Part shown: positions 37,301-48,871 of the stretch, in pieces
Numbering within the stretch: position 1 is the stretch's first letter
Layout: each line of letters starts with the position of its first letter
NCBI GenBank assembly: GCA_021014325.1
Contig: CM037460.1
Location: 14,861,486 to 14,925,485, forward strand
Direction: 5' to 3'
Length of the DNA stretch: 64,000 nt
Source of the DNA: Plazaster borealis
Taxonomy: Eukaryota; Echinodermata; Asteroidea; Forcipulatida; Labidiasteridae
The notes under the pieces: generated by a model
Told to the model about the DNA's origin: nothing
The model's database searches: none
What the model saw: the letters and a program-made list of their open reading frames with translations, nothing else
Position numbers and translations under genes: made by a program

Positions 37301-38872
37301 CATGTGACTTTATCTGATCTTAACCCAATTTCCATAAAAATGCAAGGCTTACCCCATGTGACTTTATCTGATTTAAGCCCAATCTTGCCAAAAATGCAAG
37401 ACTTATCCCTTGTTATTTTATCAATTTTAGCCCAATTTCGACAAAAATGCAAGGCTTACCCCTTGTGATTTTATCAGATTTTAGCCCAATTTCGACAAAA
37501 TGCAATGCTTACCCCTTGTGATTTTATCCGATTTTAGCCCATTTTCGACAAAAGTGTAAAGCTTACCCCCCTGTGATTTTAACAGATTTTAGCCCATTTT
37601 CGACAAAATGCAAGGCTTAGCCCTTGTGATTTTATCAAATTTAAGCCCAACCTCGACACAACATGCAAGGCTTACCCCATGTGACTTTATCTGATCTTAA
37701 CCCAATTTCCATAAAAATGCAAGGCTTACCCCATGTGACTTTATCTGATTTAAGCCCAATCTTGCCAAAAATGCAAGACTTATCCCTTGTTATTTTATCA
37801 ATTTTAGCCCAATTTCGACAAAATTGCAAGGCTTACCCCTTGTGATTTTATCGGAATTAAGCCAAATTTCGACAAAAATGCATGGCTTAGCCCTTGTGAT
37901 TTTATCAGATTTTAGCCCATATTTCGACAAAAGTGTAAAGCTTACCCCCCTGTGATTTTAACAGATTTTAGCCCATTTTCGACAAAAATGCAAGGCTTAG
38001 CCCTTGTGATTTTATCAAATTTAAGCCCAATTTCGACAAAAAATGCAAGGCTTACCCCATGTGACTTTATCTGATCTTAACCCAATTTCCATAAAAATGC
38101 AAGGCTTACCCCATGTGACTTTATCTGATTTAAGCCCAATCTTGCCAAAAATGCAAGACTTATCCCTTGTTATTTTATCAATTTTAGCCCAATTTCGACA
38201 AAAATGCAAGGCTTACCCCTTGTGATTTTATCAGATTTTAGCCCAATTTCGACAAAAATGCAATGCTTACCCCCTTGTGATTTTATCAGATTTTAGCCCA
38301 TATTTCGACAAAAGTGTAAAGCTTACCCCCCTGTGATTTTAACAGATTTTAGCCCATTTTCGACAAAATGCAAGGCTTAGCCCTTGTGATTTTATCAAAT
38401 TTAAGCCCAATTTCGACAAAAAATGCAAGGCTTACCCCATGTGACTTTATCTGATCTTAACCCAATTTCCATAAAAATGCAAGGCTTACCCCATGTGACT
38501 TTATCTGATTTAAGCCCAATCTTGCCAAAAATGCAAGACTTATCCCTTGTTATTTTATCAATTTTAGCCCAATTTCGACAAAAATGCAAGGCTTACCCCT
38601 TGTGATTTTATCAGATTTTAACCCAATTTCCATAAAAATGCAATGCTTACCCCCTTGTGATTTTATCAGATTTTAGCCCATATTTCGACAAAAGTGTAAA
38701 GCTTACCCCCCTGTGATTTTAACAGATTTTAGCCCATTTTCGACAAAAATGCAAGGCTTAGCCCTTGTGATTTTATCAGATTTTAACCCAATTTCGACAA
38801 AAATGCAAGGCTCACCCCAGGTGGCTTTATCTGATTTTAGCCCAATTTCGACAAAAATGCAAGGCTTAGCCC
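34308..38872 (+). repeat. Satellite array, 380-bp higher-order repeat (segment 4)
   Basis: About eleven units at 378-381 bp spacing with transition monomers at each end. A scrambled patch lies at 35,982-36,012, and a variant monomer at 37,850-37,890 reads ATCGGAATTAAGCC. Confidence 0.95.
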
Positions 38873-39728
38873 TATCGGTCGGGGTGTTTATTTCTGGGGT
38901 AATTAGCTAAGATTCAAAACGGCTGACCTGCCAAAAATTGAAAAGTAATCTGACGTTTAGTTGTCCGAAAATAATCTTTGATTGGTTTTCAAGTGGCTGC
39001 TGAGAGGGACTTTTAACTAGTTTTGGAGTATATTTGAATATTTAGTATTTAGCATTGGTTGCTATGGGAGCTTATCTAGGGTTGTGCACCCTAGATAATT
39101 CCCTGGTAAAAACGCCCGCCCTCCCTCATGCGGTCAAAAATAGTTATGGTCAATTAGTTGCACGTGGATTCCAAGCTACATACAATGTAAAGTCCCGGGA
39201 TTAAGTACCGACACTAACTAGCACAGTTGGATAAGTGCCGGGACTGTTTCACGCTCAGACGCCCCGGTCTGGGTTCGAGCCCGGCTGACCCTACATTATA
39301 GGTACAAGACTGCTTGATGTGGCTAAAGCGTGACTGGGGTTCTGTCTTGTTTTCCTCCCTGATGGGCAGCGCCAATTCAAAGGTTAGGATCGGAAACAGG
39401 GGAGGACATGCTGTGGGTCGGAGGCCATTGCCATAAGGGAACTAGGGAAGCCGGATAGGGGCCAGTGTGTGCTATTAAACTGATTCCGGTGCCTGAAAGC
39501 CCGACAACCACAGCGTAACTTTTTACCTTTTTTATCCAGATTCAATTTGTACTTTTTAGGTGTTTTTTTTATGCAAAACCACAATAAAAGATACAAATAA
39601 TATTGCAGCATTGTTTAATATTTGCGTTGCATTTATTTTGGAGGCCTTCGGAGATGCAACCTCAAAGGGGCCGACGGCGCCCCGTTCCCCACCAACTACC
39701 TGACAGACTCGGTCCGTGATCTATTTCG
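38873..39728 (+). mobile_element. Spacer element, full short form (copy 5)
   Basis: The A box is at 39,219-39,230 and the B box at 39,272-39,282. Junctions and sequence are as in copies 2-4. Confidence 0.85.
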
Positions 39729-42700
39729 AAAAAGATGCAACTTTTATCCGATTTTATCTGATTTCACAAAAATGCAAGGGCTTACTCCTTGTGATTTTAT
39801 CTGATTTTAGTCCAAATTCGACAAAATGCAAGGCTCACCCCATGTAACTATATCTGATTTTCGCCCAATTTTGAAAAAAATGCAATGCTTACCCCCTTGT
39901 GATTTTATCAGATTTTAGCCCATATTTCGACAAAAGTGTAAAGCTTACCCCCCTGTGATTTTAACAGATTTTAGCCCATTTTCGACAAAATGCAAGGCTT
40001 AGCCCTTGTGATTTTATCAAATTTAAGCCCAATTTCGACAAAAATGCAAGGCTTACCCCATGTGACTTTATCTGATCTTAACCCAATTTCCATAAAAATG
40101 CAAGGCTTACCCCATGTGACTTTATCTGATTTAAGCCCAATCTTGCCAAAAATGCAAGACTTATCCCTTGTTATTTTATCAATTTTAGCCCAATTTCGAC
40201 AAAAATGCAAGGCTTACCCCTTGTGATTTTATCAGATTTTAGCCCAATTTCGACAAAAATGCAATGCTTACCCCCTTGTGATTTTATCAGATTTTAGCCC
40301 ATATTTCGACAAAAGTGTAAAGCTTACCCCCCTGTGATTTTAACAGATTTTAGCCCATTTTCGACAAAAATGCAAGGCTTAGCCCTTGTGATTTTATCAA
40401 ATTTAAGCCCAATTTCGACAAAAAATGCAAGGCTTACCCCATGTGACTTTATCTGATCTTAACCCAATTTCCATAAAAATGCAAGGCTTACCCCATGTGA
40501 CTTTATCTGATTTAAGCCCAATCTTGCCAAAAATGCAAGACTTATCCCTTGTTATTTTATCAATTTTAGCCCAATTTCGACAAAAATGCAAGGCTTACCC
40601 CTTGTGATTTTATCAGATTTTAGCCCAATTTCGACAAAATGCAATGCTTACCCCTTGTGATTTTATCAGATTTTAGCCCATATTTCGACAAAAGTGTAAA
40701 GCTTACCCCCCTGTGATTTTAACAGATTTTAGCCCATTTTCGACAAAAATGCAAGGCTTAGCCCTTGTGATTTTATCAAATTTAAGCCCAATTTCGACAC
40801 AAATGCAAGGCTTACCCCATGTGACTTTATCTGATCTTAACCCAATTTCCATAAAAATGCAAGGCTTACCCCATGTGACTTTATCTGATTTAAGCCCAAT
40901 CTTGCCAAAAATGCAAGACTTATCCCTTGTTATTTTATCAATTTTAGCCCAATTTCGACAAAAATGCAAGGCTTACCCCTTGTGATTTTATCAGATTTTA
41001 GCCCAATTTCGACAAAATGCAATGCTTACCCCTTGTGATTTTATCAGATTTTAGCCCATATTTCGACAAAAGTGTAAAGCTTACCCCCCTGTGATTTTAA
41101 CAGATTTTAGCCCATTTTCGACAAAAATGCAAGGCTTAGCCCTTGTGATTTTATCAAATTTAAGCCCAATTTCGACAAAAATGCAAGGCTTACCCCATGT
41201 GACTTTATCTGATCTTAACCCAATTTCCATAAAAATGCAAGGCTTACCCCATGTGACTTTATCTGATTTAAGCCCAATCTTGCCAAAAATGCAAGACTTA
41301 TCCCTTGTTATTTTATCAATTTTAGCCCAATTTCGACAAAAATGCAAGGCTTACCCTTGTGATTTTATCAGATTTTAGCCCAATTTCGACAAAATGCAAT
41401 GCTTACCCCTTGTGATTTTATCAGATTTTAGCCCATATTTCGACAAAAGTGTAAAGCTTACCCCCCTGTGATTTTAACAGATTTTAGCCCATTTTCGACA
41501 AAATGCAAGGCTTAGCCCTTGTGATTTTATCAAATTTAAGCCCAATTTCGACCAAAAATGCAAGGCTTACCCCATGTGACTTTATCTGATCTTAACCCAA
41601 TTTCCATAAAAATGCAAGGCTTACCCCATGTGACTTTATCTGATTTAAGCCCAATCTTGCCAAAAATGCAAGACTTATCCCTTGTTATTTTATCAATTTT
41701 AGCCCAATTTCGACAAAAATGCAAGGCTTACCCTTGTGATTTTATCAGATTTTAGCCCAATTTCGACAAAATGCAATGCTTACCCCTTGTGATTTTATCA
41801 GATTTTAGCCCATATTTCGACAAAAGTGTAAAGCTTACCCCCCTGTGATTTTAACAGATTTTAGCCCATTTTCGACAAAAATGCAAGGCTTAGCCCTTGT
41901 GATTTTATCAAATTTAAGCCCAATTTCGACAAAATATGCAAGGCTTACCCCATGTGACTTTATCTGATCTTAACCCAATTTCCATAAAAATGCAAGGCTT
42001 ACCCCATGTGACTTTATCTGATTTAAGCCCAATCTTGCCAAAAATGCAAGACTTATCCCTTGTTATTTTATCAATTTTAGCCCAATTTCGACAAAAATGC
42101 AAGGCTTACCCCTTGTGATTTTATCAGATTTTAGCCCAATTTCGACAAAAATGCAATGCTTACACCCTTGTTATTTTATCAGATTTTAGCCCATATTTCG
42201 ACAAAAGTGTAAAGCTTACCCCCCTGTGATTTTAACAGATTTTAGCCCATTTTCGACAAAAATGCAAGGCTTAGCCCTTGTGATTTTATCAAAATTAAGC
42301 CCAATTTCTAAAAAAAATGCAAGGCTTACCCCATGTGACTTTATCTGATCTTAACCCAATTTCCATAAAAATGCAAGGCTTACCCCATGTGACTTTATCT
42401 GATTTAAGCCCAATCTTGCCAAAAATGCAAGACTTATCCCTTGTTATTTTATCAATTTTAGCCCAATTTCGACAAAAATGCAAGGCTTACCCCTTGTGAT
42501 TTTATCAGATTTTAGCCCAATTTCGACAAAAATGCAATGCTTACCCCTTGTGATTTTATCAGATTTTAGCCCATATTTCGACAAAAGTGTAAAGCTTACC
42601 CCCCTGTGATTTTAACAGATTTTAGCCCATTTTCGACAAAAATGCAAGGCTTAGCCCTTGTGATTTTATCAAATTTAAGCCCAATTTCGACAAAAATGCA

Positions 42701-45026
42701 AGGCTTACCCCATGTGACTTTATCTGATCTTAACCCAATTTCCATAAAAATGCAAGGCTTACCCCATGTGACTTTATCTGATTTAAGCCCAATCTTGCCA
42801 AAAATGCAAGACTTATCCCTTGTTATTTTATCAATTTTAGCCCAATTTCGACAAAAATGCAAGGCTTACCCCTTGTGATTTTATCAGATTTTAGCCCAAT
42901 TTCGACAAAAATGCAATGCTTACCCCTTGTGATTTTATCAGATTTTAGCCCATATTTCGACAAAAGTGTAAAGCTTACCCCCCTGTGATTTTAACAGATT
43001 TTAGCCCATTTTCGACAAAAATGCAAGGCTTAGCCCTTGTGATTTTATCAAATTTAAGCCCAATTTCGACTAAAAATGCAAGGCTTACCCCATGTGACTT
43101 TATCTGATCTTAACCCAATTTCCATTAAAATGCAAGGCTTACCCCATGTGACTTTATCTGATTTAAGCCCAATCTTGCCAAAAATGCAAGACTTATCCCT
43201 TGTTATTTTATCAATTTTAGCCCAATTTCGACAAAAATGCAAGGCTTACCCCTTGTGATTTTATCAGATTTTAGCCCAATTTCGACGAAAATGCAATGCT
43301 TACCCCCTTGTGATTTTATCAGATTTTAGCCCATATTTCGACAAAAGTGTAAAGCTTACCCCCCTGTGATTTTAACAGATTTTAGCCCATTTTCGACAAA
43401 AATGCAAGGCTTAGCCCTTGTGATTTTATCAAATTTAAGCCCAATTTCGACCAAAAATGCAAGGCTTACCCCATGTGACTTTATCTGATCTTAACCCAAT
43501 TTCCCATATAATGCAAGGCTTACCCCCTGTGACTTTATCTGATTTAAGCCCAATCTTGCCAAAAATGCAAGACTTATCCCTTGTTATTTTATCAATTTTA
43601 GCCCAATTTCGACAAAATTGCAAGGCTTACGCCTTGTGATTTTATCAGATTTTAGCCCAATGTCGACAATAATGCAATGCTTACCCCTTGTGATTTTATC
43701 AGATTTTAGCCCATATTTCGACAAAAGTGTAAAGCTTACCCCCCTGTGATTTTAACAGATTTTAGCCCATTTTCGACAAAATGCAAGGCTTAGCCCTTGT
43801 GATTTTATCAAATTTAAGCCCAATTTCGACAAAAATGCAAGGCTTACCCCATGTGACTTTATCTGATCTTAACCCAATTTCCATAAAAATGCAAGGCTTA
43901 CCCCATGTGACTTTATCTGATTTAAGCCCAATCTTGCCAAAAATGCAAGACTTATCCCTTGTTATTTTATCAATTTTAGCCCAATTTCGACAAAAATGCA
44001 AGGCTTACCCCTTGTGATTTTATCAGATTTTAGCCCAATTTCGACAAAAATGCAATGCTTACCCCCTTGTGATTTTATCAGATTTTAGCCCATATTTCGA
44101 CAAAAGTGTAAAGCTTACCCCCTGTGATTTTAACAGATTTTAGCCCATTTTCGACAAAAATGCAAGGCTTAGCCCTTGTGATTTTATCAAATTTAAGCCC
44201 AATTTCGACAAAAATGCAAGGCTTACCCCATGTGACTTTATCTGATCTTAACCCAATTTCCATAAAAATGCAAGGCTTACCCCATGTGACTTTATCTGAT
44301 TTAAGCCCAATCTTGCCAAAAATGCAAGACTTATCCCTTGTTATTTTATCAATTTTAGCCCAATTTCGACAAAATTGCAAGGCTTAGGCCTTGTGATTTT
44401 ATCAGATTTTAGCCCAATTTCGACACAAATGCAATGCTTACCCCCTTGTGATTTTATCAGATTTTAGCCCATATTTCGACAAAAGTGTAAAGCTTACCCC
44501 CCTGTGATTTTAACAGATTTTAGCCCATTTTCGACAAAAATGCAAGGCTTAGCCCTTGTGATTTTATCAAATTTAAGCCCAATTTCGACAAAAATGCAAG
44601 GCTTACCCCATGTGACTTTATCTGATCTTAACCCAATTTCCATAAAAATGCAAGGCTTACCCCATGTGACTTTATCTGATTTAAGCCCAATCTTGCCAAA
44701 AATGCAAGACTTATCCCTTGTTATTTTATCAATTTTAGCCCAATTTCGACAAAAATGCAAGGCTTACCCCTTGTGATTTTATCAGATTTTAGCCCAATTT
44801 CGACAAAAATGCAATGCTTACCCCCTTGTGATTTTATCAGATTTTAGCCCATATTTCGACAAAAATGCATTTTTTATCAGATTTTATCTGATTTCACAAA
44901 AATGCAAGGGCTTATCCCTTGTGATTTTATCAGATTTTAACCCAATTTCGACAAAAATGCAAGGCTCACCCCAGGTGGCTTTATCTGATTTTAGCCCAAT
45001 TTCGACAAAAATGCAAGGCTTAGCCC
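39729..45026 (+). repeat. Satellite array, 380-bp higher-order repeat (segment 5)
   Basis: About thirteen units, the longest uninterrupted run between spacers. Contracted homopolymers cluster at 41,340-41,780. The pre-spacer transition set is at about 44,850-45,020. Confidence 0.95.
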
Positions 45027-45882
45027 TATCGGTCGGGGTGTTTATTTCTGGGGTAATTAGCTAAGATTCAAAACGGCTGACCTGCCAAAAATTGAAAAGT
45101 AATCTGACGTTTAGTTGTCCGAAAATAATCTTTGATTGGTTTTCAAGTGGCTGCTGAGAGGGACTTTTAACTAGTTTTGGAGTATATTTGAATATTTAGT
45201 ATTTAGCATTGGTTGCTATGGGAGCTTATCTAGGGTTGTGCACCCTAGATAATTCCCTGGTAAAAACGCCCGCCCTCCCTCATGCGGTCAAAAATAGTTA
45301 TGGTCAATTAGTTGCACGTGGATTCCAAGCTACATACAATGTAAAGTCCCGGGATTAAGTACCGACACTAACTAGCACAGTTGGATAAGTGCCGGGACTG
45401 TTTCACGCTCAGACGCCCCGGTCTGGGTTCGAGCCCGGCTGACCCTACATTATAGGTACAAGACTGCTTGATGTGGCTAAAGCGTGACTGGGGTTCTGTC
45501 TTGTTTTCCTCCTGATGGGCAGCGCCAATTCAAAGGTTAGGATCGGAAACAGGGGAGGACATGCTGTGGGTCGGAGGCCATTGCCATAAGGGAACTAGGG
45601 AAGCCGGATAGGGGCCAGTGTGTGCTATTAAACTGATTCCGGTGCCTGAAAGCCCGACAACCACAGCGTAACTTTTTACCTTTTTTATCCAGATTCAATT
45701 TGTACTTTTTAGGTGTTTTTTTTATGCAAAACCACAATAAAAGATACAAATAATATTGCAGCATTGTTTAATATTTGCGTTGCATTTATTTTGGAGGCCT
45801 TCGGAGATGCAACCTCAAAGGGGCCGACGGCGCCCCGTTCCCCACCAACTACCTGACAGACTCGGTCCGTGATCTATTTCGA
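45027..45882 (+). mobile_element. Spacer element, full short form (copy 6)
   Basis: The A box is at 45,373-45,384 and the B box at 45,426-45,436. Junctions are the same as in all other right-block copies. Confidence 0.85.
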
Positions 45883-47375
45883 AAAAGATGCAACTTTTAT
45901 CCGATTTTATCTGATTTCACAAAAATGCAAGGGCTTACTCCTTGTGATTTTATCTGATTTTAGTCCAAATTCGACAAAAATGCAAGGCTCACCCCATGTA
46001 ACTATATCTGATTTTCGCCCAATTTTGAAAAAAATGCAATGCTTACCCCCTTGTGATTTTATCAGATTTTAGCCCATATTTCGACAAAAGTGTAAAGCTT
46101 ACCCCCCTGTGATTTTAACAGATTTTAGCCCATTTTCGACAAAAATGCAAGGCTTAGCCCTTGTGATTTTATCAAATTTAAGCCCAATTTCGACAAAAAA
46201 TGCAAGGCTTACCCCATGTGACTTTATCTGATCTTAACCCAATTTCCATAAAAATGCAAGGCTTACCCCATGTGACTTTATCTGATTTAAGCCCAATCTT
46301 GCCAAAAATGCAAGACTTATCCCTTGTTATTTTATCAATTTTAGCCCAATTTCGACAAAAATGCAAGGCTTACCCCTTGTGATTTTATCAGATTTTAGCC
46401 CAATTTCGACAAAAATGCAATGCTTACCCCCTTGTGATTTTATCAGATTTTAGCCCATATTTCGACAAAAGTGTAAAGCTTACCCAACAGTGATAGTCGC
46501 AGATTTTAGCCCATTTTCGACAAAAATGCAAGGCTTAGCCCTTGTGATTTTATCAAATTTAAGCCCAATTTCGACAAAAATTGCAAGGCTTACCCCATGT
46601 GACTTTATCTGATCTTAACCCAATTTCCATAAAAATGCAAGGCTTACCCCATGTGACTTTATCTGATTTAAGCCCAATCTTGACAATATTCAAAGTCTTA
46701 TCCCTTGTTATTTTATCAATTTTAGCCCAATTTCGACAAAAATGCAAGGCTTACCCCTTGTGATTTTATCAGATTTTAGCCCAATTTCGACAAAAATGCA
46801 ATGCTTACCCCTTGTGATTTTATCAGATTTTAGCCCATATTTCGACAAAAGTGTAAAGCTTACCCCCCTGTGATTTTAACAGATTTTAGCCCATTTTCGA
46901 CAAAATGCAAGGCTTAGCCCTTGTGATTTTATCAAATTTAAGCCCAATTTCGACAAAAATGCAAGGCTTACCCCATGTGACTTTATCTGATCTTAACCCA
47001 ATTTCCATAAAATGCAAGGCTTACCCCATGTGACTTTATCTGATTTAAGCCCAATCTTGCCAAAAATGCAAGACTTATCCCTTGTTATTTTATCAATTTT
47101 AGCCCAATTTCGACAAAAATGCAAGGCTTACCCCTTGTGATTTTATCAGATTTTAGCCCAATTTCGACAAAAATGCAATGCTTACCCCTTGTGATTTTAT
47201 CAGATTTTAGCCCATATTTCGACAAAAGTGTAAAGCTTACCTACCTGTGATTTTAACAGATTTTAGCCCATTTTCGACAAAAATGCAAGGCTTAGCCCTT
47301 GTGATTTTATCAAATTTAAGCCCAATTTCGACAAAAATTGCAAGGCTTACCCCATGTGACTTTATCTGATCTTAA
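45883..47375 (+). repeat. Satellite array, 380-bp higher-order repeat (segment 6)
   Basis: Just under four units, ending in the gap. Local substitution clusters lie at 46,484-46,502 and 46,681-46,695. The right border of the array is hidden by the gap. Confidence 0.95.
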
Positions 47376-47875
47376 NNNNNNNNNNNNNNNNNNNNNNNNN
47401 NNNNNNNNNNNNNNNNNNNNNNNNNNNNNNNNNNNNNNNNNNNNNNNNNNNNNNNNNNNNNNNNNNNNNNNNNNNNNNNNNNNNNNNNNNNNNNNNNNNN
47501 NNNNNNNNNNNNNNNNNNNNNNNNNNNNNNNNNNNNNNNNNNNNNNNNNNNNNNNNNNNNNNNNNNNNNNNNNNNNNNNNNNNNNNNNNNNNNNNNNNNN
47601 NNNNNNNNNNNNNNNNNNNNNNNNNNNNNNNNNNNNNNNNNNNNNNNNNNNNNNNNNNNNNNNNNNNNNNNNNNNNNNNNNNNNNNNNNNNNNNNNNNNN
47701 NNNNNNNNNNNNNNNNNNNNNNNNNNNNNNNNNNNNNNNNNNNNNNNNNNNNNNNNNNNNNNNNNNNNNNNNNNNNNNNNNNNNNNNNNNNNNNNNNNNN
47801 NNNNNNNNNNNNNNNNNNNNNNNNNNNNNNNNNNNNNNNNNNNNNNNNNNNNNNNNNNNNNNNNNNNNNNNNNNN
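47376..47875. other. Assembly gap (500 N)
   Basis: Exactly 500 N separating satellite from the gene-bearing region. Linkage of the satellite to the DHRS4 locus therefore rests on scaffolding, not on continuous sequence. Confidence 0.99.
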
Positions 47876-47878
47876 TAA

Positions 47879-48142
47879 TTAAGTTTTTATTTGTGCGCTT
47901 ACCGTCTTTGGTCTATGATGATGTGTAAGGTTGACGTTTTCAATGGCATTGTTACCGTGGATCGAGCTGATGTCGACTAGTGCAGGTCTACTTTGCTCGT
48001 GGGGCCCAAAGGCGCGATGAACGGCCTTTTTCTCATCCGGTTTGTCGGTTCGGCTTTGGTTGTTGACTGCTGTCAATCTAACGTTTGTGACGTTTCTCCT
48101 GAGGGATGTTACTCCCGAATTTTCCTGATTTAAATTCGGCAT
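47879..48142 (-). other. Unidentified open frame, possibly a repeat-derived fragment
   Basis: An 87-codon frame from an ATG at 48,140-48,142 to a stop at 47,879-47,881. It is rich in N, R, T and H and has no domain I recognise. It sits just beyond the gap and upstream of DHRS4. Its composition would fit a decayed retroelement ORF, but that is a guess. It may be non-coding. Confidence 0.15.
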
Positions 48143-48624
48143 ACTACTGTTGCACCCTTTTAAAAAAAGATACAAGATTCAAGACGTAAATAAGAAGACA
48201 GAATGGCAGAGTTGGGCTAAAAACGTTGAAAATGACACACAACAAAGCTGATTGAAAACCCCGCTAAAAATGTGTTCATCTGGATGGCCGGGAGAGTCGA
48301 TGATTGAAATTGAAGGGGTGTTTAATGAAATACAAGTTGTTGTTGTAAGATTATATTAATAAGATTATATACAAAATATCATCTACTTATGTTAAATATC
48401 TATATACTTTCAAGATTGTTTATATTTTGTATATAAAAAGGCGAACAAATTTTCATATTGTGCAGCTAAAATGTTTGAAAAAAATTCATTTGCCCATTGT
48501 CTGCTGATTTAAATAAAAATGTGGACTAATCCAAGATTTAGAAATAGACTGGCACTAAATTAGTTTTCTCGTTTATATGTATATTGCAGTTATCATGTGG
48601 CAGGGTACCATACTCAATGTGCTG

Positions 48625-48633
48625 TATATAAAG
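48625..48633 (+). promoter_or_regulatory. Possible TATA box upstream of DHRS4
   Basis: TATATAAAG lies about 240 bp before the DHRS4 start codon, on the correct strand. The 48,143-48,871 stretch otherwise holds no recognisable feature. A chance match in AT-rich DNA cannot be excluded. Confidence 0.3.
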
Positions 48634-48871
48634 AAAATAAACAACACCCCCTGTGCGTGCTGTGCATGCTGCCACTCTGCTGGCACTGAACTTGGGCGTC
48701 GGAAAACTGGTAGCAACTATCTCTTTTCGGACTTTGGACGTTCGGTGATTAAGAAAAAATTACGAGATAAGCATGAACATTCTTCCAAGCGGTTTCCGAG
48801 CTGTATTCTGTTCTACTTTAAGGAGGAGAGCCACTCTAAGTGGTCACCAGTGCACAATCCCCGTAAGAAAC

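Noticed and set aside
23193..47375. CRISPR array
   Set aside because: The regular short repeats have no unique spacers: every monomer is related to every other, the genome is eukaryotic, and no cas genes are present.
23193..47375. CENP-B box in the satellite monomer
   Set aside because: The monomer has TTCG followed by an A-rich stretch, which superficially recalls the motif, but the required CGGG at the 3' side is absent in all variants inspected.
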